Below, one piece after another: positions 1-7,212 of a stretch of DNA of 10,224 nucleotides. Where the stretch lies: positions 1 to 10,224 of the forward strand of contig SXKQ01000102.1 in assembly GCA_005778045.1 (NCBI GenBank), in the 5' to 3' direction. Positions within the stretch are counted from its first letter, which is position 1. Every line of letters begins with the position of its first letter. The DNA is from Planctomycetia bacterium (GTDB taxonomy: Bacteria; Planctomycetota; UBA1135; GCA-002686595). A program made the position numbers and the translations under genes. The notes beneath the pieces are model-generated. The model was not told the DNA's origin and did no database searches. It saw nothing but the letters and a program-made list of their open reading frames with translations.

Positions 1-1411
1 CGCCGCGCTCTCCGATCTTCTGGTCGCGGCCCTTGGGGAAGCGCTCGAGCTCGCCCGTCATGCAGGAGCGCCGCGCGAGGTCATCGATCTCGGCGTCGTC
101 GAGCTCGCGCTCCGCGCCGAACGCGACGTTGTTCCTCCACGTGTCGCTGAACAGGAAGCTGTCCTGCGGAACGTAGCCCAGCGCGCCGCGCAACGTCGAG
201 AGCGGCAGGCGCTTCACGTCGACGCCGTCGAGCAGCACCTCGCCCTGCGCATCGAAGATGCGCGCGAGCAGGTTGAGCAGCGTGCTCTTTCCAGAGCCCG
301 TGGGTCCGACGACGCCCAGCACGCCGTTGGCGGGCACGACGAGGTCGATGCCGACGACCGTGGGCGCGGCTGACCCGGGATAGGTGAACGTCGCGCCGCG
401 CAGCTCGACATGGCCCTGTACGTTGGGCAGCTCGACCGGCGCGAGTGGCTCGTCGATCTCGCGGGGCGTGTCGAGCAACTCGAGAATCCGCCGCGCGCTG
501 ACCACGCTGCGCGGGTACACGCCCGCCATCCAGCCGAGCGCGATGATCGGCCAGAAGACCTTGGCCGTGAGGTCGACGAACATGAACAGGTCGCCCGCAG
601 GCAACGAGCGATCGATCATGGCCAGACCGCCGACGAGCAAGATCGGCAGCAGCGTGAGGTCCTTGCTCGTGTACGTGATCGCGTGCGTGATGCCTCGCGC
701 GCGCGCGAGCTCGATCTGGTGCTGGAGATTGCGACGTGAGCTCTGCTCGAAACGCGCGGCCTGCTGCTCCTCGCGACTGTAGCCCTTGACCACGCGCGTA
801 CCGGCGAAGCTCTCCTGCGCGCGATGCCCGATCTCGGCCAGCGTCTCCTGCACCGCGAGCGAGTGCTTCTCGAGGCGTGCCGACATCCACCACATGCCGG
901 CGCCCATGCACAGGAGCGGCACGACCATCCACAGTGCGACGGTCCAGTCGAGCACGAGCAGGTAGCCGAGGCTCGCGGGCACCATGACCAGCGCACCCGC
1001 CACGTACATCAGGCCGGGGCCGAGGAACATGCGCACGTTCTCGACGTCACTCGTGAGGCGCGAGACGAGATCCCCGGAGCGATTGCGGACGTGGAACGAC
1101 GTCGGCAGGGACACGAGCTTGTCGAACAGGTCCTGCTTGAGGCGCACCTCGACCCAGCGCGACACGCACACCAGCCACCAGCGCTGCAGGAAGCGGAAAG
1201 TGCCGCGCAGGAGCGAGACTCCGAGCAGCATCCAGAACAGGCCAACGAGGAACTCCGTGTCCGACCCGGTGCGCAGGCGGTCGAGCGATTGGCCGATGAG
1301 ACGCGTGATCCAGACATCGCCGAGCGATGCGAGCGGGATGCACGCGAAGCCAGCGAGCAAGGTCCATTTGTGGCGCAGGAAGCGCCGGAACAGGAGGGCG
1401 AGCTCGCGCAA
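1..1411 (-). CDS. ABC exporter half-transporter (MdlA/YheI-like), partial at C-terminus
   Basis: A membrane exporter subunit with a transmembrane domain fused to an ATPase domain; 470 codons are visible and the gene runs off the left edge. Residues 1-300 hold the six-helix domain, with hydrophobic stretches near 18-38, 54-72, 135-175, 252-266 and 284-298. The ATPase starts near 335, with Walker A GPTGSGKS at 369-376 and a Q-loop GYVPQD (Gln416). The last visible residues are KIGERG, just ahead of where the LSGGQ signature should follow. Walker B and the catalytic Glu are therefore outside the window. The start is taken as TTG at 1411, 2 bp after the peptidase stop; no ATG or GTG is in frame nearby, and the first in-frame ATG would remove the first membrane helix. 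The VPQDSFLFSDT wording resembles MdlA/YheI subunits of heterodimeric exporters, so a partner may lie beyond the edge. The substrate is unknown. Confidence 0.9.
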   Translation of the reverse strand, partial: MRELALLFRRFLRHKWTLLAGFACIPLASLGDVWITRLIGQSLDRLRTGSDTEFLVGLFWMLLGVSLLRGTFRFLQRWWLVCVSRWVEVRLKQDLFDKLVSLPTSFHVRNRSGDLVSRLTSDVENVRMFLGPGLMYVAGALVMVPASLGYLLVLDWTVALWMVVPLLCMGAGMWWMSARLEKHSLAVQETLAEIGHRAQESFAGTRVVKGYSREEQQAARFEQSSRRNLQHQIELARARGITHAITYTSKDLTLLPILLVGGLAMIDRSLPAGDLFMFVDLTAKVFWPIIALGWMAGVYPRSVVSARRILELLDTPREIDEPLAPVELPNVQGHVELRGATFTYPGSAAPTVVGIDLVVPANGVLGVVGPTGSGKSTLLNLLARIFDAQGEVLLDGVDVKRLPLSTLRGALGYVPQDSFLFSDTWRNNVAFGAERELDDAEIDDLARRSCMTGELERFPKGRDQKIGERG

Positions 1412-1413
1412 GG

Positions 1414-3303
1414 CTACCGCGCCTCGCCGCGGACGATCGCGAGCTCTCGCACGATGCGAGCGAACTCGGCATCGAGCGCCGTCGAACTCTCGCGCGCGGC
1501 TGCACGCAAGGTGGGGAATGACACCGAGCTGTAGCCGTCCTCGACGTTCGGCGCCCACAGCACGTTGCGGAACCACTCCCGGCCGGCGAGCGACGGACGG
1601 TTCAGCACGCGGTAGAGCTCCGGCTGTCGACCGCGGACGGCATCGCTCTCCATGCGACTCGCGACCGACTCGAACTCCTGCGCGAGCCGTCCACCCCGCT
1701 CACGACCGAACCACTGTTCCTCGCCCAGCGCATGCGCGCGCAGCGCGAACGAGCGCGCCGCCTCGGCCGCATCGAAGGACACGCGCCCGTCCGCGAGGCT
1801 CGCGAGCAGCTCCGCGAGGAACTCGCCGGCGAGCTCGTGCCCGGTCCAGCCCGGATCGAGGTGCTCCCGCACCATCGTGTAGTCGTCGAACGTCGCGTGG
1901 TACTGGCCGCCGGAATGACCGCCGAAGCCCGGCTCCACGACCGGCAGGCCGAGGTGGTGAGCGAAGACCGCGTGATCAGAGCCCGCGCCGGGGAGGCCGA
2001 GCGCAGGCGCGCCCTCCTTCACCCCAGCGCACCAGTCCTGCCACAGGTTCGTGCTCGCTCCCGGAACGGACACGCGCTCCGCGACGACGCGCAGGGCGCG
2101 CAGCATGCCGGGGGATCCGCCGCCGGAGAACTGCGTGCCGGCGATCGAGGCGTCGCAGTTGACGTATGTCACGCAGCGGCGCCGCAACAGCTCCGCGTTC
2201 GCCTCGCCCCACTCGGTGCTGCCGATCAGTCCGAACTCCTCGGCGTCCCACAGCCCGATCACGAGCGTGCGCGCCGGCTTCCAGCCCTGCTCCCGCCGCG
2301 CCGCGAGCCGCTCGGCGGCCCGCACGAGTGCGACGCAGCCGCTGGCGTTGTCGTTGGCACCGCGCACCCATGCATCGCGGTGGCCGCCGGCGATCACCAG
2401 CTCCGGGTCATCGCCAGTTCCACGCAGTCGTGCGATCACGTTGCGGATCGTGCGGCGTTCGCGCGGTACGTCGAGATCGAGCTCGACTTCGACCGGACCG
2501 GGGCCGACGTCGTCGGCGAGGCGCGTGCGAAGCTCGCGCGCTTCGCGCGCGCCGAGCGGCGTGCAGGGAATCCGCGGCAGGCGCGCCTCGAGCTCATCCA
2601 GCGTGAGCCGCGGAGCCTCCTCGCCCGGCCGCGGCGAGGGCGTTCCGGGAGTGCTCGGGTCGCCGGGAGCGCTGGAGATGGGGAGGATCGAGCCGCGCTG
2701 TCCATCCCAGTCGGGCTTCCACGGACCCTCGGGCCACACGGCCCCGCGCTCGCCCCCGTCGCTCGCGGACTCGCTGAAGAGCAGCAGTCCCACGCAGCCG
2801 TGCTCGGTTGCGAGGTCGACCTTCACGCCGCGGTACGCGCGCCCGTAGCGTGCGAGCGCGATGGCCCCGCGCACGTCGATCTTGCGCTGCGTGAGCGCCT
2901 CGTAGTCCGCGCGCAGCCCGAAGCCGACGTCGACGACTTTCGCGCGCACCTTGCCGCTGGCAGTCCACGCGTTGTAGAGCGGCACGTCGCCGGGCGGCAG
3001 AGCGTCGGCGTCGTAGCGCTCGACGCGCGCCTCGAATGGCTCCTTCGCCTCGGAGTCGGCAAAGGCGCGCACCGAGATGCGGCGCGGGAGCGACAGCACG
3101 ACGACGCGCTCATCGAGCTCGACCTCCCAGCCCGCGGCGCGCAGTTGGCGCGCAGCCACCTTGGCGCCCTGCTGACCTCCGCTCGTCCCGGCGAGCCGAG
3201 GCTCGGCCGCGAGCTCGAGCATCAGCTGCCGCGAGCGCGGCAGGGCACTGTCCTGCGGCAAGGCCGCGGCGAGCGCGAGCGCGAACAGGGATGCGAGAGC
3301 CAT
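1414..3303 (-). CDS. Secreted M28 metallopeptidase, glutamate carboxypeptidase II (PSMA)-like
   Basis: A zinc-dependent exopeptidase of family M28B, 629 aa, probably exported. A hydrophobic N-terminus with an Ala-rich stretch (residues 1-15) ends before PQDS and acts as a signal peptide. A protease-associated domain follows near 115-210 (ARYGRAYRGVKV), then the M28 catalytic domain near 285-490 and a C-terminal helical dimerization-type domain with RNVLWAPN near 579-586. Zinc ligands and the catalytic pair fit the family: His308, Asp318, Glu355/Glu356 in DAEEFGLIGSTEW, Asp384 and His469 in YHATFDDY. The spacings 308-318, 318-355 and 356-384 equal those of human GCPII (377-387, 387-424, 425-453). 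The likely role is trimming C-terminal residues from small peptides in the periplasm or outside the cell; specificity is not readable. An SD-like GAGG lies 7 bp before the ATG. The neighbours are a DUF3299 lipoprotein upstream and an ABC exporter downstream. Confidence 0.93.
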   Translation of the reverse strand: MALASLFALALAAALPQDSALPRSRQLMLELAAEPRLAGTSGGQQGAKVAARQLRAAGWEVELDERVVVLSLPRRISVRAFADSEAKEPFEARVERYDADALPPGDVPLYNAWTASGKVRAKVVDVGFGLRADYEALTQRKIDVRGAIALARYGRAYRGVKVDLATEHGCVGLLLFSESASDGGERGAVWPEGPWKPDWDGQRGSILPISSAPGDPSTPGTPSPRPGEEAPRLTLDELEARLPRIPCTPLGAREARELRTRLADDVGPGPVEVELDLDVPRERRTIRNVIARLRGTGDDPELVIAGGHRDAWVRGANDNASGCVALVRAAERLAARREQGWKPARTLVIGLWDAEEFGLIGSTEWGEANAELLRRRCVTYVNCDASIAGTQFSGGGSPGMLRALRVVAERVSVPGASTNLWQDWCAGVKEGAPALGLPGAGSDHAVFAHHLGLPVVEPGFGGHSGGQYHATFDDYTMVREHLDPGWTGHELAGEFLAELLASLADGRVSFDAAEAARSFALRAHALGEEQWFGRERGGRLAQEFESVASRMESDAVRGRQPELYRVLNRPSLAGREWFRNVLWAPNVEDGYSSVSFPTLRAAARESSTALDAEFARIVRELAIVRGEAR

Positions 3304-3336
3304 GGCGCAGCCTCGCAGTCTACGAAGTGCCTGCGC

Positions 3337-3975
3337 TCAGCGCGCGTCGGCGATCTCGACCTTGTCGGGAGTCATGCGGTACAGGCTCGTCACGACTTCG
3401 CCGCTCTTGGCCTCGCCGACCTCGAGCTTGCCGCAGATCTCGATCGCGTCGAAGTACGAGTACTCCACGCGCTCGTCACCAGCGAGGCTCACTTCGACCC
3501 ATTCGTTCAGGCGCGGCACCATCCCGAAGCAGCAACCGCCGGGGTAGTTGGTGAGCAGGAACGTGCGCACGCCTTCGTTGTCGAAGTCGATCGGCTGCAT
3601 GTAGCCGACGATGAAGACCTTCTGGCGGTCGATCGCGCGCACCTCGGGCGGGATCTGCGCGCCGCCGGCCGCGCCCGGCGCCACGATGCCGGTGGTCTGC
3701 GACCACTCGTAGTCGTAGCTCGTCAGCAGCTCGAATTTGACCTCGCGATAGCCGTCCTTCTCCCTGGGCGGGTCGACCGGCGGCGCGTCTGCGGCGAGGT
3801 TGATGCCATTCGCGCCTGTCAGCGTGACCACTTCCGGAGGCAGCTTGGGCTTGGACGACGGCTCGCTCGCGATCGGCTTGCCGCGCACCTCCGCGGCGGA
3901 CGCGGCGTCGAGCGGAGTCTCGTCCGTGCACGAGGCGAGCAACGCCAGCACGGCGATTCGTTGGAGTTGGCGCAT
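3337..3975 (-). CDS. DUF3299 family lipoprotein
   Basis: A 212-aa predicted lipoprotein. The N-terminus MRQLQRIAVLALLASC has a basic start, a short hydrophobic core and a lipobox LASC, giving acylated Cys16. Thr at +2 argues against inner-membrane retention, so an outer-membrane anchor is likely. A Pro-rich linker (about 35-75) leads to a DUF3299-like domain (about 78-212) with FIVGYMQPIDF, a double Cys (148-149, GGCCFG) and NEWVEV, then Cys181 in EICGKLEVGE. The biochemical function of DUF3299 is not established to my knowledge. The ATG at 3975 is 2 bp after the permease stop. A longer frame reaching 4431 was rejected because it would run antiparallel to nothing known, duplicate the permease region and bury the signal peptide. 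Location directly after an ABC ATPase-permease pair suggests it is the extracytoplasmic accessory protein of that system. The Cys residues could bind metal or form a disulfide; this is inference. Confidence 0.87.
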   Translation of the reverse strand: MRQLQRIAVLALLASCTDETPLDAASAAEVRGKPIASEPSSKPKLPPEVVTLTGANGINLAADAPPVDPPREKDGYREVKFELLTSYDYEWSQTTGIVAPGAAGGAQIPPEVRAIDRQKVFIVGYMQPIDFDNEGVRTFLLTNYPGGCCFGMVPRLNEWVEVSLAGDERVEYSYFDAIEICGKLEVGEAKSGEVVTSLYRMTPDKVEIADAR

Positions 3976-3977
3976 GG

Positions 3978-5234
3978 CTAGCTCGTGGGGCCGAGGTCCT
4001 CGGCGACTTCTACGCGGTAGGCTTTCCAGGCCGGAATCGCGCCACACAGCGCACCGAGGGCGACGAGTCCCAGCGGCACGAGCGCCAGCGCCGCGTGCCA
4101 GGCCGCGGGGTCGAGCACGATGCCCGTCTCCGCGCGCAGAATGCCGCGGGCGACGAGCAGGATCGTGACGTACACCGCGAAGCCACCGAGCGCGCCGAGA
4201 GTGGCGATGGAGGTGGCCTCGAGCACGATCACGCTCGAGAGCTGTCCTCGGCGCGCGCCGAGCGCGCGCAGGATCGCGAGCTCGCGCCGCCGCTGGTGCA
4301 TGGCGTCGTACAGGCTCGCCACGATCGAAGCCGCGCCCACGAGCATGGAGAGCAGCGCCACCAGCGTCAGTACGCGGTCCATCCAGCCCAGCTTGTCGAA
4401 CAGCTCGGCCATCACGCGGGCGATCGGCCACGCCAGCGTCGCATCCTTGCCGTTCCTGTTGTACTCGCGATCGAGCTCGAGCCCGACTTGCGGCGACTCG
4501 AAGGCGAGCAGCACCGCGCTCACTTCCTTCACCTCGTCGGGAATCTGCTCGTCGTGCTCGGCGTGGTATTCCTCGCCGTTGCCGCGCAGCACGTGTCCGC
4601 CCATGCGAAACATGCCCTCGATCGGAATCCAGACGCAGCGATCGAGCGGCGTGTTGGTGGGGGCGAGCACGCCGACGACCACGTAGTCCTCGTCGTGTTC
4701 GTGACCCTCATCGACGCCGTGGGAGGGGTGGATCTCGGAGCCCACGCGCGCCCCCGTGCGCGCCGCGACGAAGCTGCCGACGACGGCCTCGCGCAGCGTC
4801 TCGTCGAAGATACGACCGCTCGCCACGCGCGGTGTGCGCGGACCGAGCAGCTCCGCATCGAACATGCGCGCGTCGGTGCCGACCACACGGAAACCGCGCC
4901 AGCTGTCGCCGACGGCGTAGGGAATCGCCGCGCGCACGCCCGGGCGCTCCTGCACCTCCTCGTAGGTGCTCCATGGCAGGTTGCCCGGTGAGGTCTCGAG
5001 GTGGAACACGCTGTTGAGCACGAGCTGCAGCTGGCTGCCGCGCGCGCCGAGCACAGCGTCGAAAGGCGTGCTCTCGATCGTGAACGCCGTGCGGCTCTGC
5101 GCGCCGATGGCGAGCACCGCCATGACGAGGCCGCTCGCCAGCGCGAGCGAGAGCGCGGTGACGGTGGTCGAAAGCGCGTGCTGGCGCAGACTGCGCCGCG
5201 CGAGGAGCCAGAGCGAGTAGCTGCGCGCGCTCAT
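3978..5234 (-). CDS. FtsX/MacB-type ABC transporter permease with His-rich periplasmic patches
   Basis: A 418-aa inner-membrane permease of the FtsX/LolC/MacB type. One helix near 25-45 precedes a large extracytoplasmic MacB-type domain (about 46-280), followed by three helices near 286-310, 337-364 and 380-403. The loop HQRRRELAILRALGARR (313-329) is the typical cytoplasmic coupling segment of this family. The extracytoplasmic domain holds two His/acid-rich patches, His169, His172, His178, His180 and His214, His224, His227, surrounded by Asp and Glu. The start codon overlaps the ATPase stop (ATGA), with GGGAG 8 bp upstream. Members of this family work as mechanotransmitters or lipoprotein/substrate extruders powered by a separate LolD-like ATPase, here the gene just upstream. 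The His patches suggest metal binding, so metal handling is one possible job. The substrate cannot be read from sequence. Confidence 0.92.
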   Translation of the reverse strand: MSARSYSLWLLARRSLRQHALSTTVTALSLALASGLVMAVLAIGAQSRTAFTIESTPFDAVLGARGSQLQLVLNSVFHLETSPGNLPWSTYEEVQERPGVRAAIPYAVGDSWRGFRVVGTDARMFDAELLGPRTPRVASGRIFDETLREAVVGSFVAARTGARVGSEIHPSHGVDEGHEHDEDYVVVGVLAPTNTPLDRCVWIPIEGMFRMGGHVLRGNGEEYHAEHDEQIPDEVKEVSAVLLAFESPQVGLELDREYNRNGKDATLAWPIARVMAELFDKLGWMDRVLTLVALLSMLVGAASIVASLYDAMHQRRRELAILRALGARRGQLSSVIVLEATSIATLGALGGFAVYVTILLVARGILRAETGIVLDPAAWHAALALVPLGLVALGALCGAIPAWKAYRVEVAEDLGPTS

Positions 5235-5920
5235 GTACGCGCTCCCAGCGCCGCGGCGCGGTTGAGGTCCGCGAGGTCGAGCACGCGCTCGAAGCGCTCG
5301 ACGACACGCTCGTCGTGCGACACGACGAGCAGCGCCGCGCCGCTCTCGCTACACGTCTCCCGCAGGAGCGCGAGCGCGGCCTCGGCGTTGGCGCGATCGA
5401 GGTTGCCTGTCGGTTCGTCGGCGAGCACGAGCTGCGGCGAGTTCACGAGCGCACGTGCGACGGCGACACGCTGCTGCTGGCCGATCGACAGCTTGCGCGG
5501 CAGGTAGTCGAGGCGGCCCGCGAGTCCGACGCGCTCGAGCAGTTCCCGCGCGCGCTCGACCTTGGCCGGTCCGGCGAACATCGATGCGAGCGCGACGTTC
5601 TCCAGCGCGCTGAAGCCCTGCAGCAGGTTGAACATCTGGAACACGTAGCCCACGTGCTGCGCGCGCCACGCGTCGCGCGCAGCCTCGTCGAACCGCGCGA
5701 CATCCTCGCCGGCCACGCGCACGCTGCCCGCGTCCGGCCGCACGATGCCCGCGATCACGTGCAAGAGCGTGGTCTTGCCCGTGCCGCTCGCGCCGCGCAG
5801 GGCCACTTGCTCGCCCGCCGCGAGCGTGAGCTGCGGCACGTCGAGCACTTCGATCCTGCCACCGTCGGGCGAGACGTAGCCCTTGCGCACGCCCGCGAGT
5901 TCCAGCACTGCCTTCGTCAT
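5231..5920 (-). CDS. ABC transporter ATP-binding protein, LolD/MacB type
   Basis: A 229-aa soluble ATPase that should power the adjoining FtsX-type permease. Walker A is GASGTGKTT at 43-51, the Q-loop is at Gln95 (YVFQMFNLL), the signature region is LSIGQQQRVAVARAL from 144, Walker B is LVLADEPTGNLD from 164, and the switch His is His202 (VVSHDER). The YVFQMFNLL and DEPTGNLD wording is typical of the MacB/LolD/FtsE group. The second residue of the helical signature is Ile instead of the usual Gly (LSIGQ for LSGGQ/E); the key Ser and Gly remain. Length is normal for the family. It is the first gene of the minus-strand block, with its ATG 49 bp from a divergent gene, and its stop overlaps the permease start by four bases. 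No strong Shine-Dalgarno sequence precedes it. Confidence 0.95.
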   Translation of the reverse strand: MTKAVLELAGVRKGYVSPDGGRIEVLDVPQLTLAAGEQVALRGASGTGKTTLLHVIAGIVRPDAGSVRVAGEDVARFDEAARDAWRAQHVGYVFQMFNLLQGFSALENVALASMFAGPAKVERARELLERVGLAGRLDYLPRKLSIGQQQRVAVARALVNSPQLVLADEPTGNLDRANAEAALALLRETCSESGAALLVVSHDERVVERFERVLDLADLNRAAALGART

Positions 5921-5969
5921 GGCGCCATTGTGACGCAGGAGGGCGCGCGCGTGCTAGGTTCCCGGCGTC
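5921..5969. promoter_or_regulatory. Divergent 49-bp promoter region
   Basis: The region separates the ABC operon (minus) from the HAD-kinase gene (plus) and is the only place for the main promoters of both. Plus strand: TAGGTT at 5955-5960 (preceded by TGC) fits TANNNT and lies 9 bp before the ATG. Minus strand: CACAAT (5932 to 5927) lies 6 bp before the ATPase ATG. Neither gene has an SD in this gap, so transcription would begin at or next to the start codon. No convincing -35 element is visible in either direction. Position makes a promoter near certain; the exact elements are tentative. Confidence 0.5.
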
Positions 5970-7211
5970 ATGGGACAGGTGCTCTTCGATGCCGTGCTCT
6001 TCGACCTCGACGGCACGCTGGTCGCGACGGACGCCTTCTGGGCGGTCGCGGCCGAGCGCGGGGCGCGGCGGGCGTTTTCGGAGCTCGGTCTCGAGCGGGA
6101 GCTGCCGACGCCGCGCGAGTGGCTCTCGATGGTGGGCCTCCCGCTCGCGCAGGCTTTTGCCGCAGTCTTTCCCGACCTAGCTCCAAAGCTGCGCGCGCGC
6201 GTGATGGAGCGCTGCGTCGAGGAGTCCCATGTGGCGCTGCGCACGGGCGGGGCCGTCGAGATGACGGGCGCCCGCGAGCTGCTCGCCGAGCTCGCTGCGC
6301 GCGGTGTCGCGCTCGGCATCGCTTCCAACTGCGCGCAGGCCTACCTCGACGTGATGCTGCGCGAGCTGAGGCTCGGCGACTTCGTGCGCGCCGCGCGCTG
6401 CCTGCAGTCGCCGGGCATCGGCACCAAGGCCGACATGATCGCCGACCTGCTCGCGACCTTCGGTACACGCGCCGCCGTGATGGTGGGTGACCGGGCCACC
6501 GACGCGCTCGCGGCCCACGCCAACGGCCTTCCGCACATCCACCTCGCCTGCGGGCTCGCGCCCGCGAGCGAGCGCATCGACGCCGAGGCTCGCATCGGCG
6601 CCCTGTCAGAGCTCGTCGCGTGCCTCGAGCGGCGTGAGCGCTGGATCGCGCGCTCCCTCGCGCCGGTCCTCGGCGGTCCCCCGGCCCTGCTCGGCATCAG
6701 TGGGCACTCCGGCACGGGCAAGACCCTCTTCGCCCGCGACGCCGCGCGCGTGTGGACCGCCCGGGGCCAGAGGTCCGCGGTGCTCGCGCTCGATGGCTTC
6801 CTGCGCCCCGAGGCCGAGCGCGACGCCACGCCCCACGCGTGCGCCGATCACCTCTCCCACGCCTTTGACCTCGGGCGGCTCGAGAGCGCGGTGCTCGGGC
6901 CGCGCCGCCGCGGCGAGCCCACGCTGGCCGGCCCTTGGGGGCCGGCCGTGCCCGCTGGAGTCACGCTGTTCCTCGAGGGCCTATTCCTCGCCGACCCGCG
7001 GCTGCGCGACACCCTCGGTGCGCTGGTCGTGCTCGCGGCGCCGGAGCCGCTGCTGCGGGCCCGCCTGAGCGCCCGGGAGCCCACCCCAGCCCTGCGGGAA
7101 CGTTTTCTCGAACGCTACCTGCCCGCCCAGAGGGCCTTCGACGCGCGCCATCCGGCGCGGCCGGAGGATCTGCGGCTCGACGCCAGCAATCCGCTTGGCC
7201 CGGCGGCTTGA
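5970..7211 (+). CDS. Two-domain fusion: HAD phosphatase + uridine kinase-like P-loop kinase
   Basis: A 413-aa protein with two enzymatic domains. The first (about 1-215) is a HAD hydrolase of the phosphoglycolate phosphatase/beta-phosphoglucomutase type: DLDGT with Asp12 and Asp14, a helical cap near 20-90, Ser119 in GIASN, Lys153, and the acidic motif GDRATD (Asp174, Asp178). The second (about 238-413) is a P-loop kinase of the uridine kinase/phosphoribulokinase type: Walker A GHSGTGKT at 245-252, Asp275 in ALDGFLRP, DHLSHAFD at 293-300, and LFLEGLFL at 333-340, equivalent to the family's VEG motif. A C-terminal ERYLPAQRAFDARHP resembles the end of such kinases. All key residues are intact in both halves and there is no sign of a frameshift. 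Substrates are unknown; a linked phosphorylation-dephosphorylation of a sugar or nucleoside is possible. The gene is the first on the plus side of the divergent region. Confidence 0.88.
   Translation: MGQVLFDAVLFDLDGTLVATDAFWAVAAERGARRAFSELGLERELPTPREWLSMVGLPLAQAFAAVFPDLAPKLRARVMERCVEESHVALRTGGAVEMTGARELLAELAARGVALGIASNCAQAYLDVMLRELRLGDFVRAARCLQSPGIGTKADMIADLLATFGTRAAVMVGDRATDALAAHANGLPHIHLACGLAPASERIDAEARIGALSELVACLERRERWIARSLAPVLGGPPALLGISGHSGTGKTLFARDAARVWTARGQRSAVLALDGFLRPEAERDATPHACADHLSHAFDLGRLESAVLGPRRRGEPTLAGPWGPAVPAGVTLFLEGLFLADPRLRDTLGALVVLAAPEPLLRARLSAREPTPALRERFLERYLPAQRAFDARHPARPEDLRLDASNPLGPAA
6926..6947. repeat. Perfect GC hairpin inside the kinase-domain coding sequence
   Basis: GGCCGGCC at 6926-6933 recurs as an inverted copy at 6940-6947. 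With C6934 pairing G6939, the stem is 9 bp with a TTGG loop. It encodes part of AGPWGPA. The arm is itself palindromic, so it may be a by-product of GC-rich coding sequence. There is no evidence of function. Confidence 0.6.
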
Positions 7212-7212
7212 G

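Noticed and set aside
1732..3981. Long plus-strand open frame (749 codons) opposite the peptidase and lipoprotein genes
   Set aside because: It is antisense to two genes with clear domain evidence, is rich in Arg/Ala/His as expected for a GC-rich shadow frame, and has no recognisable motif.
3337..4431. Longer version (364 codons) of the DUF3299 lipoprotein
   Set aside because: It would overlap the permease gene by 450 bp and add an Arg-rich stretch; the ATG at 3975 gives a proper lipoprotein signal and a 2-bp gap.
5315..6490. Plus-strand frame of 391 codons crossing the divergent region
   Set aside because: It runs antisense to the ATPase and out of frame with the HAD domain, and matches nothing.
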